From an uncultured Lachnospiraceae bacterium (GTDB taxonomy: Bacteria; Bacillota; Clostridia; Lachnospirales; Lachnospiraceae): a DNA stretch of 64,000 nucleotides. Below are positions 1 through 7,655 of the stretch, in pieces; position 1 is the first letter of the stretch, and each line of letters starts with the position of its first letter. A program made the translations under genes and the position numbers. The stretch covers positions 41,174 to 105,173 of the forward strand of contig CAJTKK010000013.1 in NCBI GenBank assembly GCA_910576535.1, given 5' to 3'. Under the pieces are notes generated by a model. That model was not told where the DNA came from. It did not search any database and worked only from the letters and a program-made list of their open reading frames with translations.

Positions 1-94
1 TCTTGCCGTAAACCTTAACCGTGTCACCAGCCCGGAACTGTGTTACTGTTTCTTTCATCTGCTCCGCTTCAATTTCTCTAATAATATCGTTCAT
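1..94 (-). CDS. rplS: 50S ribosomal protein L19, 5' part only
   Basis: This is the N-terminal 31 codons of ribosomal protein L19, cut by the window edge. The translation starts MNDIIREIEAEQMK and continues with FRAGDTVKVYGK, the typical L19 beginning. An AAGGAGG ribosome-binding site lies just upstream of the ATG at 92-94. It follows trmD in the usual rimM-trmD-rplS order, but a separate promoter in the 172-bp gap suggests it can be transcribed independently. Confidence 0.93.
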   Translation of the reverse strand, partial: MNDIIREIEAEQMKETVTQFRAGDTVKVYGK

Positions 95-169
95 CTGTGC
101 CTCCTTCTTATTCAGATGTTCTTACTACATGAAAGTACAGAGGACCATCCATTTTTTCGCAACACCGAT

Positions 170-198
170 ACTTTATCATAAATACGGTAAAAATGCAA
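170..198 (-). promoter_or_regulatory. Sigma-A type promoter for rplS with short leader
   Basis: On the minus strand there is a -35 TTGCAT (193-198), a 17-bp spacer and a -10 TAAAGT (170-175). Transcription would start near 163 and leave a leader of about 70 nt before the rplS ATG. The leader can form a small nested hairpin (TACT/AGTA inside GATG/CATC). Firmicutes often carry an autoregulatory L19 leader at this place, but I cannot confirm a match to that RNA family. Confidence 0.6.
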
Positions 199-266
199 GT
201 TCTTTTTCCTTTGAGATAAATAAACTATAACAGAAAGCAGGGCCATTCCCCTAACCTTTTCTGAGA

Positions 267-1676
267 TTATACGGTAACCCAATAAAATGTCTCTTTCGTA
301 ATCTTCAGCCCTAATTTCCTCTGCAGATTAAAAGAAGGGGAATTTGCTGCAATCACATCGCCATACGGCAAATACCCTTTCGATAAATGATAATTAATCA
401 TATATGCTTCCAGGCTTTCCGCTATCCCGCGTCTACGGTATTCCTCATATACTTCCAGCATTCCAATACTCCCTTCGATATGCTCCCCTGCAAAACCGGC
501 TAATTTCCCGTCAATAAATGCGCCGAACATATTGCCGCTTTCCAGCCGTTCTTGAACATATTCTTTTGATCCCATGGAATAATGGCCGCTGATTTCCTCC
601 AGAAAAGATACATCCAGTTGCCTGATTACTGTATCTTTCGCTATTTCCAAAGGCGTTTTCCTGTTAAAGACTGCCCGGCGGCATATCTTTTTTTCCAGTA
701 TTTCATAAGACTTTTCCATGGGAGCCAGCAGGCATTCCTGATGAAGAACAAAGAAAAGGATATCGCCCGCAGGTATCGTATTCACTATTTTTCCTGCCGC
801 CGATTCCAAAAAAACGGCAAGAAAACAAGTTCCCGCTTCCTTGTCCCATATGATGGCGCCGTCTTTCCCTTCATAAACCAGTTCCCCCCGTCCCCGGCGC
901 AAACTTTCTGACATATCCGCATACAATGCCTTGTTTTCTTTTTCCAGCTTTTCTATCAGCTTTTTTCTCCGGAGATATCTCTCATACAAGTCAGGGCGCA
1001 GACTTTCTGTCCTGCTTTCCGACTGCCTTAGCCGCCATTCCTCAATTCTTTTATGATCGCCGGACAACAGCACTTGCGGCACATCTTTTCCATTCCAATG
1101 CTCCGGCCTGGAATATTGGGGATATTCTAATAAATCATTGTGAAAACTCTCCACGTCTGCAGAAGTTTCATTGTGCAATACCCCCGGCACTAACCGCGCA
1201 ATAGCATCTATCATAACAAGAGCCGGCAATTCGCCTCCAGTCAGCACATAATCCCCGATGGAGACATAATCGGTCACAATTTCCTCCAATACCCTTTCAT
1301 CAATGCCTTCATAATGCCCGCAAAGAAAAATCAGATCTTCTTCCTTTGCAAATCCTTCCGCCATTTTCTGATGGAAAACCTTTCCTTTGGGAGTCAGATA
1401 TATTACCCTCGTCTTTTTTCCGTTGCCCTTTTTCTGTTTCTCTATCCTATCCCTTACTGCCTTATAGCAATCATAAACCGGCTGCGCCTGCATCAGCATC
1501 CCGGCCCCGCCGCCATATGGGTAATCATCCACCTTTTTATGCTTGTCTGCCGTATAATCCCTTATATTTACCGCATCCAAAGACAGAAAGCCCTTTTGGG
1601 CCGCCCGTCCAAGAATACTGTCCTGCACTCCCCGTTCTATCATTTCCGGGAATAAAGTCATCACATAAAATTTCAT
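267..1676 (-). CDS. trmD: tRNA (guanine-37-N1)-methyltransferase fused to a GNAT-like acetyltransferase domain
   Basis: The first ~240 residues are TrmD, which methylates N1 of G37 in tRNAs using SAM. The start MKFYVMTLFPEMI, the GGGAGM loop, LCGHYEGIDERV and the IGDYVLTGGELP SAM-knot segment are all present. TrmD normally ends around residue 240-250; this protein runs to 469. The extra ~220 residues end in a GNAT-like fold with the acetyl-CoA loop pattern YRRRGIAESLEAYMI and a terminal FNLQRKLGL. The ATG at 1674-1676 overlaps the rimM stop (ATGA), which decides the start against a longer frame. The substrate of the acetyltransferase part is unknown. Confidence 0.92.
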   Translation of the reverse strand: MKFYVMTLFPEMIERGVQDSILGRAAQKGFLSLDAVNIRDYTADKHKKVDDYPYGGGAGMLMQAQPVYDCYKAVRDRIEKQKKGNGKKTRVIYLTPKGKVFHQKMAEGFAKEEDLIFLCGHYEGIDERVLEEIVTDYVSIGDYVLTGGELPALVMIDAIARLVPGVLHNETSADVESFHNDLLEYPQYSRPEHWNGKDVPQVLLSGDHKRIEEWRLRQSESRTESLRPDLYERYLRRKKLIEKLEKENKALYADMSESLRRGRGELVYEGKDGAIIWDKEAGTCFLAVFLESAAGKIVNTIPAGDILFFVLHQECLLAPMEKSYEILEKKICRRAVFNRKTPLEIAKDTVIRQLDVSFLEEISGHYSMGSKEYVQERLESGNMFGAFIDGKLAGFAGEHIEGSIGMLEVYEEYRRRGIAESLEAYMINYHLSKGYLPYGDVIAANSPSFNLQRKLGLKITKETFYWVTV

Positions 1677-2185
1677 TCTTCTAAAAGCCCTTCCAGCAAA
1701 TGCACTTCCATCTGCCCAGCTTCTATATCCACTTTTAAAATGCATTCTTTGATTGCCGGGATCAGCAGTTCCTTTTTGTTTTCCATTTCCACTATATAGA
1801 CATCATTTGCGCCTGTTTCTATCACATCTTTCAGCTTCCCAAGCTTTCGCCCATTGTCATCTGTCACAGCAATGCCCAGCAGATCCGCAACGAAGTATTC
1901 ATCTTTTTCCAGCTTTTGAGCCTTGTCCCTTGTCACATAAAGCTCTTTTCCTTTATATTTCTCGATATCATTAATATGATCCATATCTTTAAATTTTAAA
2001 ATTGCAAACTTTTTAAAAAATTTAACCCCTTCGATCACAAGCGTCAATTCCTCTTTCCCCGTATTAAGAATCACCTCTTTCAATTCCTTAAAACGGTTAA
2101 GGTCATCCGTTGTAGGAAAAACCTTCACTTCTCCCTTAATCCCATGGGTAGAGGATATAATGCCCACCCTTAATTTATCTTCCAT
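1673..2185 (-). CDS. rimM: 16S rRNA processing protein RimM
   Basis: RimM helps mature the 30S subunit head and binds ribosomal protein S19. The protein (about 170 aa) starts MEDKLRVGIISSTHGIKGEV, the conserved RimM N-terminus, followed by a PRC-barrel half with YFVADLLGIAV and GANDVYIVE. The start at 2185 is chosen because AAGGAA lies about 8 nt upstream and the longer frame adds non-conserved residues. It sits between khpA and trmD in the standard order and is translationally coupled to trmD. Confidence 0.95.
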   Translation of the reverse strand: MEDKLRVGIISSTHGIKGEVKVFPTTDDLNRFKELKEVILNTGKEELTLVIEGVKFFKKFAILKFKDMDHINDIEKYKGKELYVTRDKAQKLEKDEYFVADLLGIAVTDDNGRKLGKLKDVIETGANDVYIVEMENKKELLIPAIKECILKVDIEAGQMEVHLLEGLLEE

Positions 2186-2285
2186 ATCCGATTCCTTTTT
2201 AAAGAAATATCTTCCTTTCCTTTTCCTGTTTAAAATAAGGATGGGAATTCCCATCCTTATTTCCATCGCTTTATGCATTCATTGT

Positions 2286-2513
2286 TTAAACGATTTCTAC
2301 ATCCACTTTCTTATTGTCTTTGGATGATGCTGCTTTCACAACGGACCGTATTGCCTTTGCAATCCTTCCTTGTTTTCCGATTACTTTTCCCATATCGGAC
2401 TGTGCAACATGAAGCTCTACAATCATGTTTCTGCCATCTTCCTTTTGTGTAACTACAACTTCATCCGGATTGTCAACAAGTGCTTTTGCAATTACTTCAA
2501 CTAATTCTTTCAT
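2286..2513 (-). CDS. khpA: KH-domain RNA-binding protein KhpA (YlqC)
   Basis: A 75-residue single KH domain, matching the usual size of KhpA. The RNA-binding GxxG loop is visible as VIGKQGR near residue 43. In other Firmicutes KhpA pairs with KhpB (Jag) and binds RNA, with effects on cell division and elongation. It lies between rpsP and rimM, the normal place in this operon. Confidence 0.93.
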   Translation of the reverse strand: MKELVEVIAKALVDNPDEVVVTQKEDGRNMIVELHVAQSDMGKVIGKQGRIAKAIRSVVKAASSKDNKKVDVEIV

Positions 2514-2542
2514 AGTCCACCTCCAAAAGCGGCCAAGTATAC

Positions 2543-2788
2543 TTATTTTGTAATACCTGCGAGTTTGAAAATCTTGTTAACAATTTCTGTGGGCTGCGCG
2601 CCATTTGCCAGCCATTTTTTTGCCAGTTCCTCATCTACTTTAAATGTGCTGGGATCTGTCTTCGGGTCATAGGTTCCGATTTCCTCAATAAACCTTCCGT
2701 CTCTTGGGGATCTGGAATCTGCTACGATAATTCTATAGAAAGGAGCTTTCTTCTGACCCATTCTTCTTAATCTGATTTTTACTGCCAT
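2543..2788 (-). CDS. rpsP: 30S ribosomal protein S16
   Basis: An 81-residue S16 with the characteristic start MAVKIRLRRMGQKKAPFYRI and the segment GTYDPKT. The ATG at 2786-2788 is preceded by GGAGGTG at a good distance; an in-frame GTG three codons earlier overlaps that site and is rejected. It lies downstream of ffh in the usual ffh-rpsP-khpA order. An AT-rich perfect hairpin (about 2834-2856) lies in the upstream gap, with no clear role. Confidence 0.97.
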   Translation of the reverse strand: MAVKIRLRRMGQKKAPFYRIIVADSRSPRDGRFIEEIGTYDPKTDPSTFKVDEELAKKWLANGAQPTEIVNKIFKLAGITK

Positions 2789-2915
2789 TTTTTTCACCTC
2801 CGCATATCATTGCTTAAAATTTGCTTTATTAGAAATAGAAATAAAATATTTCTATTACTGTCATATATCACTTTACTGCATAAAAACCTGATACATATCT
2901 ATGCTTCCCGCATAG

Positions 2916-4274
2916 TCAAAAAGGAAATTTCATCCCGCCGAACAGTCCGCGCCCTTTTTTTCCTCCCATCATCCCCGGGAGCTGTTTCATCATTTTCTGC
3001 GATTGCTCAAACTGTTTTACGAAACGGTTCACTACAGCGATGTCTACCCCCGCCCCTCTTGCAATACGGCTTTTCCTGCTCAAATTCAGCAGTTTCGGGT
3101 TTTCTCTTTCTGCAGGCGTCATGCTAAGGACAATCGCTTCCGTCCTGGCCAATTGCTTTTCATCCACCATAGACTCAAGATCCCCCATCTGACGGCCCAT
3201 GCCGGGCATCATCCCCAGGATCCCTGCAAGCCCTCCCATCTTTTTCATCTGTTTCATGCTTTCAAGGTAATCGTTGAAGTCAAATTTGCCCTTTTTCATC
3301 CGGGCTGCCATTTCTTTTTCTTTTCCTTCATCTATGTCAATGCTTGCCTGTACCTTATCTATCAGTGTCAGCACATCGCCCATGCCAAGGATACGGCTGG
3401 CCATCCGGTCCGGATAAAATTGCTCCAGATCCGACAGCTTTTCCCCCATGCCCACATAAAGAATGGGTTTTCCGGTCACCGCTTTTACAGAAAGAGCGGC
3501 GCCGCCTCTGGTATCGCCGTCCATCTTAGACAGAACCACTCCGTCAACGCCTACCTTCCCGTCAAATTCCTTTGCCACATTCACAGCATCCTGTCCAGTC
3601 ATGGCATCTACTACAAGAAGGGTTTGATGGATTTCCGCCTCTTTTTTTATTTCCTGCAGTTCCGTCATCATTTCCTCATCAATATGAAGCCGGCCTGCAG
3701 TATCCAGAATCACAACATTATGCCCGTTCTTTTTCGCATGTTCTATTGCCGCCCTGGCAATATCTGCCGGCTTATGGTTTTCACCCATGGCAAAAACATC
3801 TACGCCCTGTTTTTCCCCATTTATCTGCAATTGTTTAATCGCTGCCGGGCGGTAAATATCGCAGGCTACAAGCAATGGCTTTTTCCCTTTTAACTTTAAT
3901 TTCCCTGCGATCTTGGCTGTAGTGGTTGTCTTGCCGGCGCCCTGGAGTCCGCACATCATAATTACAGTAATTGATTTTCCGGGCTGCAATTGAATCTCAG
4001 TGGTCTGCGAACCCATTAGGGCAACCATCTCTTCATTTACAATCTTAATGACCATCTGGCCCGGATTTAACCCATTCATCACATCCGCGCCGATTGCCCT
4101 TTCTTCGATTGCCTTCACAAACTGCTTAACCACTTTGAAATTAACATCGGCTTCCAGCAAAGCCATTTTCACTTCTTTTAAAGCAGACTTTACATCATCT
4201 TCCGTCAGCCGCCCTTTGCTTCTCAAATTTTTAAATACATTCTGCAGTTTATCCGTCAAACTTTCAAAAGCCAT
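2916..4274 (-). CDS. ffh: Signal recognition particle protein Ffh
   Basis: GTPase subunit of the signal recognition particle, which binds signal peptides and 4.5S/6S RNA and docks at FtsY. The protein of 452 residues begins MAFESLTDKLQNVFKNL (N domain), has the G1 loop GLQGAGKTTT at about 109-118, DTAGRLH (G3), SKMDGD (G4), and a methionine-rich M domain at the C-terminus (GMMPGMGRQM, MMKQLPGMM). The start at 4274 is preferred because AGAGG lies 9 nt upstream and family members start there; an ATG at 4316 is possible but weak. Directly downstream of ylxM. Confidence 0.97.
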   Translation of the reverse strand: MAFESLTDKLQNVFKNLRSKGRLTEDDVKSALKEVKMALLEADVNFKVVKQFVKAIEERAIGADVMNGLNPGQMVIKIVNEEMVALMGSQTTEIQLQPGKSITVIMMCGLQGAGKTTTTAKIAGKLKLKGKKPLLVACDIYRPAAIKQLQINGEKQGVDVFAMGENHKPADIARAAIEHAKKNGHNVVILDTAGRLHIDEEMMTELQEIKKEAEIHQTLLVVDAMTGQDAVNVAKEFDGKVGVDGVVLSKMDGDTRGGAALSVKAVTGKPILYVGMGEKLSDLEQFYPDRMASRILGMGDVLTLIDKVQASIDIDEGKEKEMAARMKKGKFDFNDYLESMKQMKKMGGLAGILGMMPGMGRQMGDLESMVDEKQLARTEAIVLSMTPAERENPKLLNLSRKSRIARGAGVDIAVVNRFVKQFEQSQKMMKQLPGMMGGKKGRGLFGGMKFPF

Positions 4275-4318
4275 ACGTTCAACCTCTATCTTTTCCGGAA
4301 CGCCTTTTTCAGACATCC

Positions 4319-4660
4319 CTATAGCGCTTCCAATATTTCGCCAGTAAGCTGCCTTATTTTTTCCCTTAAACAGCCTTGCCCGGCCGACTCATCTTCCGCC
4401 AGTTCATTCATTTGACGGACTTTATCTTTAATGTCATTAAACCGCTTCACTAAATGTAGCTTACTTTCATATTCTTCCAGAATACGGTTACATCTCTTTA
4501 TCAGATCATGAACGCCCTGCCTGCTAATCCCTTGCATTTCAGCAATCTCACTTATAGACAAATCGTTATAAACAGCATCTTCATAAATCTTCTGCTGATG
4601 TTGTGTCAAAAGTTCCCCGTAAAAATCATATAACAGCCCTTGCTCCACGATTTTTTCCAT
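4319..4660 (-). CDS. ylxM: YlxM/p13-like helix-turn-helix protein, SRP operon
   Basis: A 113-residue helix-turn-helix protein of the YlxM (UPF0122) family, which is nearly always encoded directly before ffh. The HTH is visible in LSISEIAEMQGISRQGVHDL, resembling sigma-70 region 4. In streptococci the homolog binds SRP components. The ATG at 4660 is chosen because AGGAG lies 7 nt upstream; the adjacent GTG is too close. A consensus promoter sits about 35 bp upstream, so this is the first gene of the ribosome/SRP operon. Confidence 0.92.
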   Translation of the reverse strand: MEKIVEQGLLYDFYGELLTQHQQKIYEDAVYNDLSISEIAEMQGISRQGVHDLIKRCNRILEEYESKLHLVKRFNDIKDKVRQMNELAEDESAGQGCLREKIRQLTGEILEAL

Positions 4661-4695
4661 CACATTTCTCCTATGTCCTATTGAACACTTTGCTT

Positions 4696-4724
4696 ATCAT
4701 ACTACAAGAAAAACATAGTGTCAA
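4696..4724 (-). promoter_or_regulatory. Consensus sigma-A promoter for ylxM-ffh-rpsP-khpA-rimM-trmD
   Basis: On the minus strand -35 TTGACA (4719-4724), exactly 17 bp, then -10 TATGAT (4696-4701). It fires toward ylxM, starting about 30 nt before its ATG. The remainder of the 370-bp gap up to 5029 shows no convincing gene or RNA. Confidence 0.85.
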
Positions 4725-4989
4725 GTGTTTTTTCTTTACGAACTGTTGTTTGTATGGCTTCATCTTACGTTATCCTTGTTTATTCCAGCCCTACTGCCTC
4801 ATAGGATGCTTTTCTCATAGTCCATTCCCCTTCGCCTTTCTGATCAAATTTATCACAGTATTATCAAGGAAATGTCTGGCAAACTCTTTCCAATCAACAG
4901 GAAACAATGGGTTTTCATCCTGATTTTTTCATGTCCTCTTCAAAAAATAAGGAATATTGCCGATAATGATAGCAGAAAACAAAATACGC

Positions 4990-5007
4990 AACCGGTATTG
5001 ACCGGTT
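4990..5007 (+). promoter_or_regulatory. Small hairpin in the leader of the 78-aa orphan gene
   Basis: A perfect 7-bp stem with a 4-nt loop (AACCGGT-ATTG-ACCGGTT), ending 9 nt before the AAAGGAGG ribosome-binding site of the next gene. It could be an operator, a leader hairpin or chance. No strong promoter was found upstream on this strand. Confidence 0.35.
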
Positions 5008-5029
5008 TTACATCTAAAGGAGGCTAACG

Positions 5030-5266
5030 ATGACCGATATGACACAGATGTTAAACTCTCTAGAGAACTCCATGAAACTGCAAATGCGGGCAAAAGCTGA
5101 AAAAAGAGCCGGAAAAGCAGCAAAAGACAAAAAAGAATTCCAGGAAAAGCTGATGCGCGCATCGGTTAGCGAAATGGAACTTGACGGCATAGCTTCCAAA
5201 GCAAAAGGATCCGAGGATGCGGTACGCAGGGATCAGTTAACCGGAATGATGATGGCCGGATTTTAA
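5030..5266 (+). CDS. Small highly charged protein of unknown function
   Basis: I do not recognise this 78-residue protein. It is supported as a real gene by an excellent AAAGGAGG site 6 nt before the ATG and a strong terminator right after the stop. The sequence is rich in Lys, Glu, Ala and Met, likely mostly helical (MRAKAEKRAGKAAKDKKEF), and ends in MMMAGF. No signal peptide or membrane segment is seen. It is on the plus strand, opposite to its neighbours, convergent with the GH25 gene. Confidence 0.75.
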   Translation: MTDMTQMLNSLENSMKLQMRAKAEKRAGKAAKDKKEFQEKLMRASVSEMELDGIASKAKGSEDAVRRDQLTGMMMAGF

Positions 5267-5283
5267 CAGAAAAACTTCAAATC

Positions 5284-5320
5284 AAAAGCCCTATCCCGGA
5301 TATCCGGCATAGGGCTTTTT
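5284..5320. terminator. Bidirectional intrinsic terminator
   Basis: AAAAGCCCTAT and ATAGGGCTTTTT form an 11-bp stem with a C/G-rich apex. T-runs follow on both strands, so it can end the small plus-strand gene and the convergent GH25 gene. Confidence 0.9.
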
Positions 5321-5332
5321 AACATCCAGATT

Positions 5333-6475
5333 TTATCCAAAATCTTTCATGCTGATATTCATATCCACATCCGTGCTTATCCCGGCTACTTTTCCGGTAG
5401 AAGTATACTGCCAGATGCTGAACTCATAAGGGAAATACAATGGGGTCTGGTAATAAGCAAACCATTTTTCATATTCTTCCAACTGGCCCATGTCCAGCAT
5501 AAGCAGAAAGGTCTTTAGATTACCGTATATCATCGGCGTATATCCCGCTTCTTTAATCTTATCGCAAAAAGCAATGCACACATCTGTCCAATCCTGCTTT
5601 TCCATATCCTTTGTACGTGGATTTTTTGTCGTCACCTCTTCTATATCCAAAACCACCGGATAGGAAATATCATATCCCTCCAAATGTTCCAGGACAAATT
5701 CCGCTTCTTCCTCCGCTTCTTCCTGATTTAAAGCCTGCGTAAAAAAATAAACCCCTGTTTTGATCCCATTTTCCAAAGCGCCTTCCATGTTCGTTTCATA
5801 GGATTCATCCAATATCAGCTTTCCTTCCGTAGCGCCCCTGATCCCTAAACGGATAAAGGCGTAATCCACTCCGTCGCCGGCTACCTTTTCCCAGTCAATT
5901 TTTTCCTGGTATCTGGAAACATCAATTCCTTTTTTAGATACCACAGCCCCGTCTGAAAGATATTCTAAGACATTGTCATCATTCATAATGAACTGCTCTT
6001 CCTCATAAGAATGATGTTTTAAGGTATCCAGTACCGGGAAAAAATAATACCGGCTATTGGCTGCCACCACAATTTCCTCCGGATATAACGCCCGCAGCAT
6101 TGCAGCAGTTCCCTCCCCGTTTTCCATCATCCCCTTTACCGTACCTAAAATTTCTTCTTCCTTTTGCCTGGCGGCTTCCAAAACCGCAGCATCCATCATA
6201 TCCTGCATTTGTGTTTCCGAATAGGAAGGTTCCGTCCTCATTTCATTTAAATAAGCTACCGCTTCCTCTTTTTCCGTCTCCAGCAATCTGTTCTTTACCA
6301 CGAGGAATAAACAGCCCGTCAGCGATGCGAGGGCAATCATGCATAAGAATACCGGAAGGAATATTCCCCTCCTGCGCCTTTTTCTTCTTTTTCTAGGCAT
6401 CCTTGGAATATACTCCTGGGAAATACCCTGTTCCTTATCCATATCTTCAATATCCAAAAACACCTTGTGATTCAT
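5333..6475 (-). CDS. Membrane-anchored GH25 family lysozyme
   Basis: A 380-residue protein with a basic cytoplasmic N-terminus (RKRRKRRRR), one membrane segment at about residues 38-60, a helical linker, and a C-terminal GH25 muramidase domain. The GH25 core is seen in KGIDVSRYQEKIDW, DYAFIRLGIRG, YPVVLDIEE (acidic catalytic residues) and SIWQYTSTG. It would cleave the MurNAc-GlcNAc bond in peptidoglycan outside the membrane. AGAGG precedes the ATG. The cell-wall substrate makes a role in growth or remodelling likely; a phage lysin is unlikely because of the membrane anchor. Confidence 0.9.
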   Translation of the reverse strand: MNHKVFLDIEDMDKEQGISQEYIPRMPRKRRKRRRRGIFLPVFLCMIALASLTGCLFLVVKNRLLETEKEEAVAYLNEMRTEPSYSETQMQDMMDAAVLEAARQKEEEILGTVKGMMENGEGTAAMLRALYPEEIVVAANSRYYFFPVLDTLKHHSYEEEQFIMNDDNVLEYLSDGAVVSKKGIDVSRYQEKIDWEKVAGDGVDYAFIRLGIRGATEGKLILDESYETNMEGALENGIKTGVYFFTQALNQEEAEEEAEFVLEHLEGYDISYPVVLDIEEVTTKNPRTKDMEKQDWTDVCIAFCDKIKEAGYTPMIYGNLKTFLLMLDMGQLEEYEKWFAYYQTPLYFPYEFSIWQYTSTGKVAGISTDVDMNISMKDFG

Positions 6476-6545
6476 CCGTACCTCTATTCCTTTATCTGCT
6501 GTATTTCCCGTTTCTTATCCATTCCCTGTTTTTACCATAAGCACA

Positions 6546-7490
6546 TTATATCTTCTCGCTAAAATAACTTTTATATCCTTCGCCGAATATCTCCGTAGCG
6601 CTGGTAATAATCATAAAAGCGTCAGAATCTTCTTCCTTTACAATCTCCTCAATTCTTGGCATCAAAGGCTTTCTTACCACGCACATAATTATTTTCTTTT
6701 CTTTTTTGCTGTATGCCCCTGCGCCGCTTAAATGTGTAACACCCACATCCAGGTCCGCCAATACTCTGTCTGTAATTCTTTCCTGGCAGTCACTGATAAT
6801 ATACACTAGCTTCGCCCCATCTCTCCCATAAAGGACAACGTCTAAAACTACCGCAGTCACTATTACCGCAATCCCTGCATACAGCGCCGCATCAATATCC
6901 CTGAATATAAAACCGGAAACGGTGACAATACATACATCCGTCATAAAAAACAGAACCCCTGTCTTCAAGTGCGGAAATCTTAACCGGAGGCATTTAATAA
7001 TAATATCCGTCCCCCCTGTCGTTGCCCCTCTTTTAAATATGCTTCCGATTGAGACTGCAATTAAGGCGCTGCCGGCAAGAGCCGCCAGCAGAATATCATC
7101 CGTAGCCGCCCCCAAAGCGGCAAATATATTTGTAAATAAAGAAGTCATGGCAATGGCATAAAAAGTAGAAACAATAAAACGGATGCCAAACTTCCATGCC
7201 CCCAGCAGGATAATCGGAATATTAATGAACAGAATAAGAGTTCCTGTCTCTAACGGAACCATGCGGCTTAAAATAATCGCTATCCCTGTCACTCCTCCGG
7301 GAGCCATATTATTAGGGTCTATAAAAAGACTGACCCCTGCCGCATAAACAATGGACGACAATGTAATAATCACATAATCAAGTAAAATATGTTTTACTGA
7401 TTTTCTTTCTTCCCTCTTTTTCTCATACTCCTGCTCCATTTCTGCAAGATACTTTTCCTCTGTGGCTACATGTCCTGACTTATCTTTCAT
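6546..7490 (-). CDS. YitT family membrane protein (DUF161 plus DUF2179)
   Basis: Integral membrane protein with about five or six hydrophobic segments, starting with a cytosolic charged stretch and then YVIITLSSIVYAAGVSLFI and NNMAPGGVTGIAI, the YitT signature. The C-terminal ~85 residues form the soluble DUF2179 domain (CVVRKPLMPRIEEIV). Molecular function of the family is not established. The start is moved to the ATG at 7490 because GGAG is 7 nt upstream; the longer frame needs a TTG too close to it. Confidence 0.85.
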   Translation of the reverse strand: MKDKSGHVATEEKYLAEMEQEYEKKREERKSVKHILLDYVIITLSSIVYAAGVSLFIDPNNMAPGGVTGIAIILSRMVPLETGTLILFINIPIILLGAWKFGIRFIVSTFYAIAMTSLFTNIFAALGAATDDILLAALAGSALIAVSIGSIFKRGATTGGTDIIIKCLRLRFPHLKTGVLFFMTDVCIVTVSGFIFRDIDAALYAGIAVIVTAVVLDVVLYGRDGAKLVYIISDCQERITDRVLADLDVGVTHLSGAGAYSKKEKKIIMCVVRKPLMPRIEEIVKEEDSDAFMIITSATEIFGEGYKSYFSEKI

Positions 7491-7565
7491 ACTCAAACTC
7501 CGGTTCCTTTTTACTTAATATAATAAATAAGATTCCCCCACGCCATTTTTCTATGCGGCAACATC

Positions 7566-7586
7566 AAAAGCGCGGCTATGGGCCGC
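7566..7586 (-). terminator. Weak terminator after ilvA
   Basis: A short GCGGC/GCCGC stem followed on the minus strand by GCTTTTG, between ilvA and the YitT gene. The stem is short and the T-run is only four bases, so this is tentative. Confidence 0.3.
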
Positions 7587-7655
7587 CGCCATTTTTTCCT
7601 CCTATAAAAAAATTCCCTGGCTTCCCATGTGGCAAAAAATCAAGGGTTCTTTTTA

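Noticed and set aside
582..1684. Several plus-strand open frames of 90-113 codons
   Set aside because: They lie antisense to trmD, lack ribosome-binding sites and have compositions typical of reverse frames (Phe, Pro, Ser rich).
3003..3893. A 296-codon plus-strand frame
   Set aside because: It is fully antisense to ffh, His/Phe rich and without a ribosome-binding site.
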